DNA from: Paludibacter sp.
Lineage (GTDB): Bacteria > Bacteroidota > Bacteroidia > Bacteroidales > Paludibacteraceae
Length of the DNA stretch: 64,000 nucleotides
Direction of reading: 5' to 3'
NCBI GenBank assembly: GCA_024710005.1
Contig: JANJVQ010000031.1
Span: 16,950-80,949 of the forward strand
In this document: one piece after another, positions 26,990-35,187 of the stretch
Numbering within the stretch: position 1 is the first letter of the stretch
Layout of the letters: the number at the start of each line of letters is the position of its first letter
The notes under the pieces: model-generated
The model's database searches: none
Seen by the model: only the letters and a program-made list of their open reading frames with translations
Told to the model about the DNA's origin: nothing
Program-made: the position numbers and the translations under genes

Positions 26990-28135
26990 TTAATACGCGT
27001 GGCTATCACTATTGATATCATCCATATCGGTTTTCTTCTTTTCAAGGGCTCTCCAGGCAATGAAGATATAACCCGCAACAATTGGCACCAGGATGGAAGC
27101 CCATGACATGGCTTTCAACGTAAACTCGCTGGATGAGGCATTGAAAATGGTCAGGGAGCTTTGCAAATCAGTTGATGACGGATAGAAAGAGGTATTATTA
27201 TACCCGGCAATCAGCAACAACATGGTTACCGTTACAACCGTTCCTGCTCCTGTATACCAGATCCCTTTTTTAAATGATTGTTTCAGAATTGAGGCAATGA
27301 TACCGTATAAAACAGCCACAACACCCAACAGGAATAAGATTCCAACAACCGGCATATCGATGAAGTTGTTGAAGTACTTGTACTTTTCCATGTAAACAGT
27401 GCCATCATCCTGTACAGCAAATCCTTCGGACAATAAAATTGAAATCACAAAAGCTAAGAAAAACACCACAAATGGGATGGCGTTATACAACAAATACTTA
27501 TGCGAACGGTTTTCCAGTACTTCATGTTTCAGGCGGTTAATAAAAAACAGGGTTGCCTGCGTACGCGCCAGGAAAAAAATTGTCAAACCCAGGAAAAGAT
27601 TTCGTGGACAAGCCAGCGCTTCGAGCCCGTGCCAGGCATTCCCCCAGCGACTGATTACCGGAGAGGCGATGTTGGTGATATTCCCTTTCCCAACCGTAAA
27701 ATCTGAGCCTGTAAAGAAAGTAGCAACGGCAACACCCAACAGGAAAGTGCCCAGCAAGCCATTGATGAACAGCAAACTGCGGTAAGTTGTTTTACCGTAT
27801 ACGTTACCCGGTTTCGACTGAAACTCATAAGAAAAAGCCTGTATGGTAAACGCAAACAGGATGATGATCCACACCCAGTAAGCACCCCCGAAACTTGTTG
27901 AATAAAACAACGGGAAAGATGCAAAAAAGGCACCGCCAAAAGTAACTAAGGTAGTGAATGTATATTCCCATTTCCGTCCCAGTACATTTACAAGCAATCT
28001 TTTTTCATCTTCAGTTTTAGAAAGCGAAAAAAGCATGGATTGTCCGCCCTGAATAAAAAGGAGAAAGGTAAGTAATCCTCCCAGTAGGGAAATCAGGAAC
28101 CACCAGTAATGTTGAAGAAATGCGTATGTTGTCAT
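26990..28135 (-). CDS. cydB: cytochrome bd ubiquinol oxidase subunit II
   Basis: This 381-aa polytopic membrane protein has about eight to nine hydrophobic helices. It opens with HYWWFLISLLGGLLTFLLFIQGGQSML and contains NAWHGLEALACPRNLFLGLTIFF, typical CydB sequences. Together with CydA it forms the high-affinity quinol oxidase used at low oxygen. It lies downstream of cydA, separated by 95 bp that contain a palindromic repeat and a 7-bp repeat tract. Confidence 0.96.
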   Translation of the reverse strand: MTTYAFLQHYWWFLISLLGGLLTFLLFIQGGQSMLFSLSKTEDEKRLLVNVLGRKWEYTFTTLVTFGGAFFASFPLFYSTSFGGAYWVWIIILFAFTIQAFSYEFQSKPGNVYGKTTYRSLLFINGLLGTFLLGVAVATFFTGSDFTVGKGNITNIASPVISRWGNAWHGLEALACPRNLFLGLTIFFLARTQATLFFINRLKHEVLENRSHKYLLYNAIPFVVFFLAFVISILLSEGFAVQDDGTVYMEKYKYFNNFIDMPVVGILFLLGVVAVLYGIIASILKQSFKKGIWYTGAGTVVTVTMLLLIAGYNNTSFYPSSTDLQSSLTIFNASSSEFTLKAMSWASILVPIVAGYIFIAWRALEKKKTDMDDINSDSHAY

Positions 28136-28181
28136 AATGATTTATTTAAAGTTGTTAAAATATCCCGGTTTTCGAACGCAT

Positions 28182-28230
28182 GTAAAGACGCGATGCATCG
28201 CGTCTCTACATTTCCGTTTTCCGTTTTCCG
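28182..28230. repeat. GTAAAGACGCGATGCATCGCGTCTCTAC palindrome region plus TTTTCCG tract
   Basis: Positions 28182-28209 form an almost perfect palindrome built on GACGCGATGCATCGCGTC, a REP-like element common in several bacterial phyla. It is followed immediately (28210-28230) by three TTTTCCG-type units that abut the cydA stop codon. It lies inside the cydAB operon. Confidence 0.8.
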
Positions 28231-29775
28231 TTATTCGCCCGGTCCCTTCTGAATTTGTTTCACCATAATCCTGATTTCGGCAATCAGCAGGGCAGTGAAG
28301 AGGGCTAAGAAAAGGAAGAAAGTCAACTGCACCGACCCGGTTGACACGCTTGATACCGCAGCCTGTACCGGCAGCACATCCTGTATAGCCCAGGGCTGAC
28401 GACCAACTTCTGCTACAACCCAGCCCAGTTGTGTTGCCAGATATCCCAGTGGAATAGAAAATAACGAACCCCACAAGAGCCAACGTACATTTTCAAGTTT
28501 CTTTTTCCAGTGGAAGAACCATACCGCCATGAAAATAACCAGGAACAACATGCCCAATGCAACCATGATGTGGAAAGAATAGAATACCAACGCTACATTG
28601 GGAATCAAATCAGCCGGTTTCTCGAGATATCCATATCCGAAGTTTTTAAAGTTTTCATCGAGCACTGCCTTGTGCACAACAGCCAGCGAATCATTTCCGG
28701 CAGTTTTAGCTTCGCGGTAGTCATTAAACGCCTGAAGTGCTTTTTTACCACTTGCTTGTTTTTCCACGAATGACGGCACCACTGTTCCATCAGATAAAGT
28801 ATAACCCTCTATAATATCTTTAATACCGGGGACAAAAGCATCTGCATCCCGGTAACCGAGCAAGGATAAAAGTTTCGGTATCGGCACATCCATTTTCACG
28901 ATGAAGGTTTCCTCGTCGTTATCGTATTGTTTTTCCGGATTGAGCAGACCCATTGCCACGATATTTGCACCTTCTTTCCCCTCGTACAAGCCTTCCATAG
29001 CAGCCAGCTTCATGGGCTGTTTCTGTGCCACATGATAGGCAGAACCATCGCCGGTAGCAATAATCAGAATGGAAGATACTACTCCGAAAATCGCTCCGAT
29101 TTTAATGCTGCGGAGGGCAAAGTCGAGTTCACGTTTTTTGAGGATAAACCAAGCGCTTACCCCTACGACAAATAACGCTCCAAGCACCCATCCCGACAAA
29201 ACAGTATGCGCAAATTTATTCAGAGCGATTGGAGAAAGTAAAATTGCCCAGAAATCGACCATCTCATTACGGGCTGTATCGGGGTTAAACTGCATTCCAA
29301 TCGGATGCTGCATCCAGGCATTAGCCACCAAAATCCATAGTGCTGAGAAAGTTGCACCCAACATCACCAGCCAGGTAGAAGCTAAGTGGAAGCCCCTGCT
29401 CACCTTTTTCCATCCGAAGAACATGATGGAGATGAAAGTCGCCTCTAAGAAGAAAGCGAGCATCCCTTCGATGGCCAATGGCGCACCAAAGATATCACCT
29501 ACAAACCAGCTGTAATTCGACCAGTTGGTCCCGAACTGAAACTCAAGAATGATACCGGTAGCTACCCCACAGGCAAAGTTAACCCCGAATAAGGTCATCC
29601 AGAATTTGGTAGCTTTTTTCCATTCTTCTTTTCCTGTTTTATAATATAAAGTCTCCATGATCGCCATGACAATGCCCACGCCGAGAGTCAGTGGCACAAA
29701 TATCCAGTGATACATGGCAGTCAGGGCAAATTGCCCCCTCGACCAGTTAATTAATGATACATCTAATAATTCCAT
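28231..29775 (-). CDS. cydA: cytochrome bd ubiquinol oxidase subunit I
   Basis: This 514-aa polytopic protein begins LINWSRGQFALTAMYHWIFVPLTLG, with the His ligand region of heme b595. It contains GVATGIILEFQFGTNWSNYSWFVGDIFGAPLAIEGMLAFFLEATF and a C-terminal GWVVAEVGRQPWAIQDVLP, all CydA signatures. A periplasmic Q-loop-type insertion lies at about 250-380. It follows the DUF4492 gene by 45 bp and precedes cydB, forming the DUF4492-cydA-cydB unit often seen in Bacteroidetes. Confidence 0.98.
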   Translation of the reverse strand: MELLDVSLINWSRGQFALTAMYHWIFVPLTLGVGIVMAIMETLYYKTGKEEWKKATKFWMTLFGVNFACGVATGIILEFQFGTNWSNYSWFVGDIFGAPLAIEGMLAFFLEATFISIMFFGWKKVSRGFHLASTWLVMLGATFSALWILVANAWMQHPIGMQFNPDTARNEMVDFWAILLSPIALNKFAHTVLSGWVLGALFVVGVSAWFILKKRELDFALRSIKIGAIFGVVSSILIIATGDGSAYHVAQKQPMKLAAMEGLYEGKEGANIVAMGLLNPEKQYDNDEETFIVKMDVPIPKLLSLLGYRDADAFVPGIKDIIEGYTLSDGTVVPSFVEKQASGKKALQAFNDYREAKTAGNDSLAVVHKAVLDENFKNFGYGYLEKPADLIPNVALVFYSFHIMVALGMLFLVIFMAVWFFHWKKKLENVRWLLWGSLFSIPLGYLATQLGWVVAEVGRQPWAIQDVLPVQAAVSSVSTGSVQLTFFLFLALFTALLIAEIRIMVKQIQKGPGE

Positions 29776-29820
29776 AAGTAATATTGATATTAGTGTTTAA
29801 GATAATGATTGATAGATTTT

Positions 29821-30033
29821 TTATTTATTTGAACGGTCAATTAATTCATTCGTAACGTGATTGCCTCTTTCAGCATCAGTATCGAAATTTTGTTTAAGCT
29901 GATTGGGGAAGAAGAAAACCTTGAGGATTCCGAACATGATAAAAAGTTTAACGATTACGATAATCCAGAGCTTTTTACCAACCGTCATATTTGAAAAACC
30001 TTCGCGGTAAAAATGGTATAGTTTTTTAAACAT
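29821..30033 (-). CDS. DUF4492 small membrane protein
   Basis: The protein is 70 aa from the ATG at 30033 (MFKKLYHFYREGFSNMTVGKKLW), with one transmembrane helix (IIVIVKLFIMFGILKVFFF). A longer frame reaching 30123 is rejected because its extra 30 residues cover the promoter region (TATTTTTG on the minus strand at 30068-30075). DUF4492 genes typically precede cydA in Bacteroidetes, so it is probably an accessory or small subunit of the bd oxidase, analogous in position to CydX. This role is inferred. Confidence 0.88.
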   Translation of the reverse strand: MFKKLYHFYREGFSNMTVGKKLWIIVIVKLFIMFGILKVFFFPNQLKQNFDTDAERGNHVTNELIDRSNK

Positions 30034-30105
30034 TGTATTTAGATTTTTTGTAATGATTACAACTCCACAAAAATAAAGATTTTTTTGATAAAAGAAACCT
30101 TTATT

Positions 30106-30152
30106 GTAAAAAAAGAGGAACAACCGCGCTGTTAAATGCGGTTATTCCTCTT
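30106..30152 (-). terminator. terminator of the PUL 2 catabolic operon
   Basis: On the minus strand GCGGTTATTCCTCTT and its partner AAGAGGAACAACCGC form a 15-bp stem with one mismatch around a loop, followed by TTTTTTT. It lies 34 bp after the SDR stop codon and separates PUL 2 from DUF4492-cydAB. Confidence 0.9.
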
Positions 30153-30185
30153 CATAATCCTGATAATATATTGTATCTCTACCGG

Positions 30186-30938
30186 TTATGAGAAATACAA
30201 TCCTCCATTGATATCCACATTCGTACCTGTAATATAGTCCGAATCATCAGCAGCAAAGAACAGCACGAGATCTGCAATGTCTCCGGCATCACCTTCTCTT
30301 CTCAACGGATACATGCCTTTCATGCGTTCTCTGTTTTCAGGGGTATTAAATCTGTCGTGGAAAGAAGTTGCAATGGTACCAGGAGCAAGTGCATTTACGC
30401 GAATACCTTTGGGTCCTAATTCTTTAGCCATTGATCTTGTAAATGTCATCACGGCACCCTTCGCTGTAGCGTAAATTGAAGCTCCCGGGCCGCCGCCATC
30501 GCGGGCCGCCAATGATGAGAAGTTGATAATTGATCCGCCTTCGGTCATGTAGGGAACAACTTCACGGGTACACAACCAGCAGCTTTTCATGTTCACATCC
30601 ATCAGGAAATGATACCAGGCTTCATCCTGTTCGGTTATTTGTTTACGACCAACGAGACCACCTACAACATTCGCGAGGACATGTATTTTATCTCCGAATG
30701 CAGCTACACCTGCATCGAAAAGTTTTTTTACATCACCCGCATTGGTCATATCACCTTGTACGACGATTCCATCTCCACCCTTTTCTTTGATAATTTTAAG
30801 CGTCTCTTCAGCATCCTCAGGATTATCGTAGTAATTAATCACGACTTTGGCTCCTTCCGAAGCTAACTTAACTGATATTGCACGTCCCAAATCGCGTGCA
30901 CCACCGGTAACGATGGCTACTTTCCCTTTTAATTTCAT
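30186..30938 (-). CDS. SDR-family reductase (candidate DEH reductase)
   Basis: This 250-aa classical short-chain dehydrogenase has TGGARDLGRA (11-20, cofactor binding), NVVGG near 90-94, Ser141/142, the catalytic Tyr156-xxx-Lys160 (YATAK) and a C-terminal GTNVDINGG. It is the last gene of the PL17-KdgF-MFS-SDR operon. In alginate catabolism 4-deoxy-L-erythro-5-hexoseulose uronate is reduced to 2-keto-3-deoxygluconate by an SDR, and this position makes it the obvious candidate. A gluconate- or FabG-type substrate cannot be excluded from sequence. The kinase and aldolase that would follow (KdgK, KdpgA) are not in this window. Confidence 0.85.
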   Translation of the reverse strand: MKLKGKVAIVTGGARDLGRAISVKLASEGAKVVINYYDNPEDAEETLKIIKEKGGDGIVVQGDMTNAGDVKKLFDAGVAAFGDKIHVLANVVGGLVGRKQITEQDEAWYHFLMDVNMKSCWLCTREVVPYMTEGGSIINFSSLAARDGGGPGASIYATAKGAVMTFTRSMAKELGPKGIRVNALAPGTIATSFHDRFNTPENRERMKGMYPLRREGDAGDIADLVLFFAADDSDYITGTNVDINGGLYFS

Positions 30939-31011
30939 AATAATATTGTTTTATTTTAAGCTATATACCATTATTGTGACCATAGTATATGGTAAATAAC
31001 TTAATTGTAAA

Positions 31012-32478
31012 TTATTTAATTTGTTCTATTTTCCCCACCGTCAGATAAATTGACAGCAATGACAGTGGAACCAATCCTGCTAATAATCCGAACAGCAATG
31101 GCCAACTGGCTATCTGACCGGCAAATAAAATCGCGATAATAGTTCCCAATACAGCTGCAGCTCCTCCCAATCCGGCCAGCGAACCTACCGACTTACCTCC
31201 ATGTAAATCACTCGGGATAGTCTGTATGTTGGTCATGGTAAACTGGAATCCTCCAAGTACAAACGCCATCAGTATCACTGCCAAAACAGCATTAGGCGCA
31301 AGCACAGACAGGATAACCGACGGTACGATAATCGATCCGCCCAGCATCATGGCTGTTTTACGGGCCTTATCAACTGTTTTACCTTTCCTGATCAGATAGC
31401 CGGAAAACCATCCTCCGGCGATACTTCCCACCATGGCACCCACATAAGGCACCCAGGCAGAAAATGCCAGCTCCTTGATATTCAAATTAAACTCTTCTAC
31501 TAAATAGAGAGGTAAAAAAGTCACGAACATCCACCAGATCGGATCTAAGAAGAAGCGGCCAAGTATAACCGAGTAGTTTTTCTTATTTCGAAGCAGCTCA
31601 CCCCAACTTTTTCCACGATCGGCTGTTGCAGATTGTGCTTCCGGTTGATTCGAAAGAATATAATGTCTTTCTTCGTCTGTAATCCAGGGATGTTCTTTCG
31701 GACCTTTTTTATTGATAATGAGCCAGGGTATTACCCAAAGGATACCCAAACTACCCACCACAATAAAAGTCAGCTTCCAGCCCAGCCATAAATAGAGCAT
31801 CAAAATGATAACCGGTGCCAAAATAGAGCCTATCGAAGCAGCTGCTCCAAACAATCCCTGAGCAAAAGCCCGTTCTTTTTGCGGAAACCATTCTGCATTA
31901 CTTTTAGTTGCCCCCGGCCAGGGACCAGCTTCTCCAAGTCCAAGCATCATCCTGAAACCTGTTAATGAGATTTTACCACGGGCTAAAGAAGTAAGCGCAT
32001 CAGCTGTTCCCCAAATCAGAACAGACACTACAAATCCTTTGCGGGTACCTATTTTGTCATAGAGTTTTCCGGAGAAAAGCTGACTGAAACCATAAGCAAT
32101 CATAAAGAATATTGTAATGGTGCCCAATATGTCCTTGGCTTCTTTCGAAGCATCATCCGGGGTCATCTGCGAATTGATAATCCCTAAATCGTACGCAATA
32201 CCTTCTCTGTTAACAACAATCCGACCGTCAGCTTTTGTAAAAATGTGCTCAGCCAATTGTACCCTGATTTCACCCTTTTTATTTTTTAGTTCATAGCTGT
32301 TTGCTTCACTGTTATAAACAGCCTCATTTGTTTTTGAACCGGATGTAAACTCATTAACTAACTGATATTCGACATTGGTAACCCACATGTAATTGAGCGT
32401 ACCCCTATCGAGGTAATTGATGATGGTAATTACCATGATCAGTCCAATTACCCACCATCTTAATCCTTTTATCTTCAT
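31012..32478 (-). CDS. MFS uronate/anion:cation symporter-type transporter
   Basis: This 488-aa inner-membrane transporter belongs to the MFS anion:cation symporter type (WWVIGLIMVITIINYLDRGTLNY, then GEAGPWPGATKSNAEWFPQKERAFAQGLFGAAASIGS). The family imports hexuronates and related acids. Its position between KdgF and the SDR suggests uptake of unsaturated uronate monomers or DEH. The loop between the first and second transmembrane helices is about 80 residues (roughly 38-118), rich in charged residues, and longer than usual. The rest is a normal 12-helix layout. Confidence 0.88.
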   Translation of the reverse strand: MKIKGLRWWVIGLIMVITIINYLDRGTLNYMWVTNVEYQLVNEFTSGSKTNEAVYNSEANSYELKNKKGEIRVQLAEHIFTKADGRIVVNREGIAYDLGIINSQMTPDDASKEAKDILGTITIFFMIAYGFSQLFSGKLYDKIGTRKGFVVSVLIWGTADALTSLARGKISLTGFRMMLGLGEAGPWPGATKSNAEWFPQKERAFAQGLFGAAASIGSILAPVIILMLYLWLGWKLTFIVVGSLGILWVIPWLIINKKGPKEHPWITDEERHYILSNQPEAQSATADRGKSWGELLRNKKNYSVILGRFFLDPIWWMFVTFLPLYLVEEFNLNIKELAFSAWVPYVGAMVGSIAGGWFSGYLIRKGKTVDKARKTAMMLGGSIIVPSVILSVLAPNAVLAVILMAFVLGGFQFTMTNIQTIPSDLHGGKSVGSLAGLGGAAAVLGTIIAILFAGQIASWPLLFGLLAGLVPLSLLSIYLTVGKIEQIK

Positions 32479-32541
32479 AATATTTATTATTTGACAATTT
32501 ACAAACTACTGATTCGAAAATTTGCCACACTATTCATTACT

Positions 32542-32886
32542 TTACTTTTTCAGAAAATCAGCGCGAACCGGACTGAACACATCAATCAGCATACCTGATT
32601 CAAGACATACAGCTCCATGTGGTGCATCTGGTTCAATATAGAAACCATCTCCACCTTCCAGGATTTTCTTCTCACCGTTAATCATTACTTCAAATTTACC
32701 GCTCACTACATAAGTAGCCTGTGAATGGTAGTGTTCGTGTACATAACCTATCGCACCTTTTTCAAACTTCACTTTTACAAGCATAATCTGACCATCATAA
32801 CCCATTACCTGACGGGATAAGCCTTCTCCTACCACTTCCCATTGAAGTTCACTGCCAAGATTGTAATTTGCGCTTCTTGTTTTCAT
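32542..32886 (-). CDS. kdgF: KdgF-like cupin
   Basis: This 114-aa single cupin has the metal-binding set H50, H52, Q56 and H90 (GYVHEHYHSQATYVVSG; EPDAPHGAVC). It matches KdgF, which converts 4,5-unsaturated monouronates from alginate or pectin lyases into linear ketonized sugars such as DEH. It begins 11 bp after the PL17 stop codon, exactly where such an enzyme is needed. The general cupin fold allows other roles, but size and context support KdgF. Confidence 0.88.
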   Translation of the reverse strand: MKTRSANYNLGSELQWEVVGEGLSRQVMGYDGQIMLVKVKFEKGAIGYVHEHYHSQATYVVSGKFEVMINGEKKILEGGDGFYIEPDAPHGAVCLESGMLIDVFSPVRADFLKK

Positions 32887-32897
32887 ACGTTTAATTT

Positions 32898-35102
32898 TTA
32901 TTTATTTGTTATTAATTTTAAATAATAGTTCCCTGTAAATTCATGATTTTCACCTTTGTGCGTAAACTGATTTACAGACTTTTCAGTTTTATTGTTTACT
33001 GCAAAAAGCAGTGTTTTATTTTCCGCTGTTATAATCTCTACCACGCTGACTGACTCATTGTCGATAAGCAGTTTTAAAGAATTAATATTACTGCGATAAC
33101 CTACGGTCACTTCTTTTGTTATATCATATAAACCATGCGGTTCAATTACTGACACAAAAGTGTGATTTGCCGCGTTGTGCTGACGAATCATGAATGCCGG
33201 ATCCTGACGCAGGTTGAAGTATGGATCATTGGCTCCCGTGCGCGTCATCATCAATTCCGACGAAGCATCTGTGAGCGTTGTAATACTGTAGAACCGGTCT
33301 CCTTTTACCCAGGTAAAACAGGCTTGAGATTTATCTGCTACACCTTTTGCTTCCAGCCACAAATGCTGATATCCATTTTTATCTCCAAGAGGTTTCAATT
33401 CAACTGTATTCTTTTGATAGTTAAAATTGGTGGAAACCATGTGTCCCTGATAATAAAATGGCAAATCTATGGTTCGGTTTACCTGTTGTGATTTCACCCT
33501 GAAGATATCAACAATAACAGGAAATTCAAATGCAGGGTGGTTCAACATGGCAGTTGTGCGTTGCATTTCAATGCCGGGATACGCATTTTTCTCCAAAGCA
33601 GATATCAATTGAACTTCTTTAGTTGAAAAATCATGATACAATATTTCCGGATGGAATTCAGAAGAGACATCAATTTTAGCCTCAAAATGACTGGTTTCGT
33701 TTATTGTCACCGTATTATGAGCAATAGTCTGCATAGCCCAGGAATAATTCTCCTTTGTATAATGCCCACCATATTTAGGTTCAATATTCAAGAAACGTAC
33801 TGCACCGTAATCAGTCAGGATTGCATTTCCGTTGTCATGCAACGTAATACTGAGTTTATCATAATGCCCGTGAGATAACCCGTGGGATGTAGCCTTGTAT
33901 GTGAGGCAAGTTGCATCAGGCGTATTGCTGTTTCTCATAATGGCAATACCGCCTTCCGTACCGTGTTGTCCGTCACGCATAAACAACGATTCGTAGGTAT
34001 AATAAGGTTTGTTCTTTTCTTTATAGAAAGCTTTTGCTGTAGCAATTCCTGCATCAGAAACGACAAAATCACCCTGCTGCCCAACGATATCAAAAAGCGA
34101 TTTATTTTTCGGATTGTTCTTATAGGCAATATTGACCGCGTACACAATTTCCTGTGTTTTAAATGTTTTCCTGAGGGCATCATTCAGATAGAAAATCTCT
34201 CCCTGATAAGAACTCTGCAACAATTTATCCACTGCTTTCAGCAGAATACCATCGCGATATTCAAATATCTTCAGCTCCGGTTGCTGATGCTGAACCACCT
34301 GTGCAAATGTCATGAATGGCCAGATTGCATAGCGCTGATAATACGGACCTTCGGTAAAATATCCATCCGGAGAAAATAAAAAATCAAGTTGACGGATAAA
34401 ACCTGTTTCCCCATCTTTATTCGAACCATAAAGCGCCATATCGGTAAGATTTTTATCCCCCATAACATACCCAATCATCCCAACAGCAGCTGTTGCCCAG
34501 GTTCCATGGTTATGCATTTTATTAAACACCTTGTAATTTTCAGGGTTCCCGTTCGAGATAAAATCACACATGGGATAAAACAGATTCGTTTCGATATATT
34601 TTCTATCCGATTCAGAGATAAAATCATACACACAATCGTATGCCATCGAGGTATGTACAAGCCAAACAGCTTCATTCAATGCCTGCCAGAATATCTTTCC
34701 CGGTGTTGCAGATTTAGTAGCCGGATGTAATCCCAGATCTGGATAAATTGCCGCATAAGCAAAGAGCATGTCTTTCACAAACAAAGCATATCGCTTGTCC
34801 TTTGTGATCTGAAACAAAATACCGGCTGCATTCATTTCATAGTAGTTCTTTTTGTGCTTTTCGTGGGTATATCCACCTCCTCCGTCTACGGGCTGTGGAA
34901 CAATAATCTCAGCCACAAGTGCTTCATCAGCAATTTTCTTAAGTTCGTTAAACGATTGATCGAAGATAGGATATTTACCCAGAGAGGAACGGATTTCTTT
35001 TACCCCTTTGGGTGTCAGAAACAACCCCGGATGAGTCGCTGCCACGATTAAGCTGGTAGCGAACAATAAAAGAAAAGTTGAAATGTGCTTTCTTAAATTC
35101 AT
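32898..35102 (-). CDS. PL17 oligoalginate lyase (heparinase II/III-like)
   Basis: The protein is 734 aa from the ATG at 35102 (MNLRKHISTFLLLFATSLIVAAT, a clean signal peptide). A 23-residue upstream extension is rejected because it would be read through the operators and promoter. An N-terminal alpha-toroid domain includes KMHNHGTWATAAVGMIGYVMG. A heparinase II/III-like beta-sandwich follows, with SHGHYDKLSITLHDNGNAILTDYGAV, YGGHYTKENYSWAMQTIAHNTVTINETSH and catalytic Tyr/His positions as in PL17 exolyases. PL17 enzymes release unsaturated monomers from alginate oligomers in the periplasm. It heads the operon to KdgF, transporter and SDR. Confidence 0.93.
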   Translation of the reverse strand: MNLRKHISTFLLLFATSLIVAATHPGLFLTPKGVKEIRSSLGKYPIFDQSFNELKKIADEALVAEIIVPQPVDGGGGYTHEKHKKNYYEMNAAGILFQITKDKRYALFVKDMLFAYAAIYPDLGLHPATKSATPGKIFWQALNEAVWLVHTSMAYDCVYDFISESDRKYIETNLFYPMCDFISNGNPENYKVFNKMHNHGTWATAAVGMIGYVMGDKNLTDMALYGSNKDGETGFIRQLDFLFSPDGYFTEGPYYQRYAIWPFMTFAQVVQHQQPELKIFEYRDGILLKAVDKLLQSSYQGEIFYLNDALRKTFKTQEIVYAVNIAYKNNPKNKSLFDIVGQQGDFVVSDAGIATAKAFYKEKNKPYYTYESLFMRDGQHGTEGGIAIMRNSNTPDATCLTYKATSHGLSHGHYDKLSITLHDNGNAILTDYGAVRFLNIEPKYGGHYTKENYSWAMQTIAHNTVTINETSHFEAKIDVSSEFHPEILYHDFSTKEVQLISALEKNAYPGIEMQRTTAMLNHPAFEFPVIVDIFRVKSQQVNRTIDLPFYYQGHMVSTNFNYQKNTVELKPLGDKNGYQHLWLEAKGVADKSQACFTWVKGDRFYSITTLTDASSELMMTRTGANDPYFNLRQDPAFMIRQHNAANHTFVSVIEPHGLYDITKEVTVGYRSNINSLKLLIDNESVSVVEIITAENKTLLFAVNNKTEKSVNQFTHKGENHEFTGNYYLKLITNK

Positions 35103-35118
35103 ATTAAATGCATACTTG

Positions 35119-35132
35119 ATTGGTTGACCAAT
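35119..35132. promoter_or_regulatory. operator 1 of PL17 operon (TTGGTTGACCAA)
   Basis: ATTGGTTGACCAAT is a near-perfect palindrome in the 5' leader, just downstream of the predicted transcription start. It shares TTGG...CCAA with the sites upstream of the 901-aa PL6 and SusC. Confidence 0.8.
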
Positions 35133-35141
35133 TACAACAAA

Positions 35142-35172
35142 CAAAAATAAAACAATAAATTGGTTGACCAAA
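35142..35172 (-). promoter_or_regulatory. promoter of the PL17-kdgF-MFS-SDR operon
   Basis: On the minus strand TTTG (35172-35169), a 19-bp spacer and TATTTTTG (35149-35142) match the Bacteroidetes consensus. Operator 2 overlaps the -33 element and operator 1 lies after the start point. Confidence 0.8.
35159..35172. promoter_or_regulatory. operator 2 of PL17 operon (TTGGTTGACCAA)
   Basis: ATTGGTTGACCAAA is an exact copy of the operator core, 40 bp centre-to-centre from operator 1, and overlaps the -33 hexamer. Two sites four helical turns apart suggest cooperative or looping repression. Confidence 0.8.
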
Positions 35173-35187
35173 TTAATTTAAGTCTTT

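Noticed and set aside
28142..28483. Minus-strand 113-codon frame overlapping the end of cydA
   Set aside because: It is out of frame with cydA, covers the palindrome and the 7-bp tract, and has no homology-like features.
30961..31000. Operator-like TACCAT...ATGGTA dyad between the SDR and MFS genes
   Set aside because: Arms are only 6 bp, the core differs from TTGG..CCAA, and no promoter match lies beside it.
35103..35171. N-terminal extension of PL17 to an ATG at 35171
   Set aside because: It would encode operators and promoter elements and place extra residues before a complete signal peptide.
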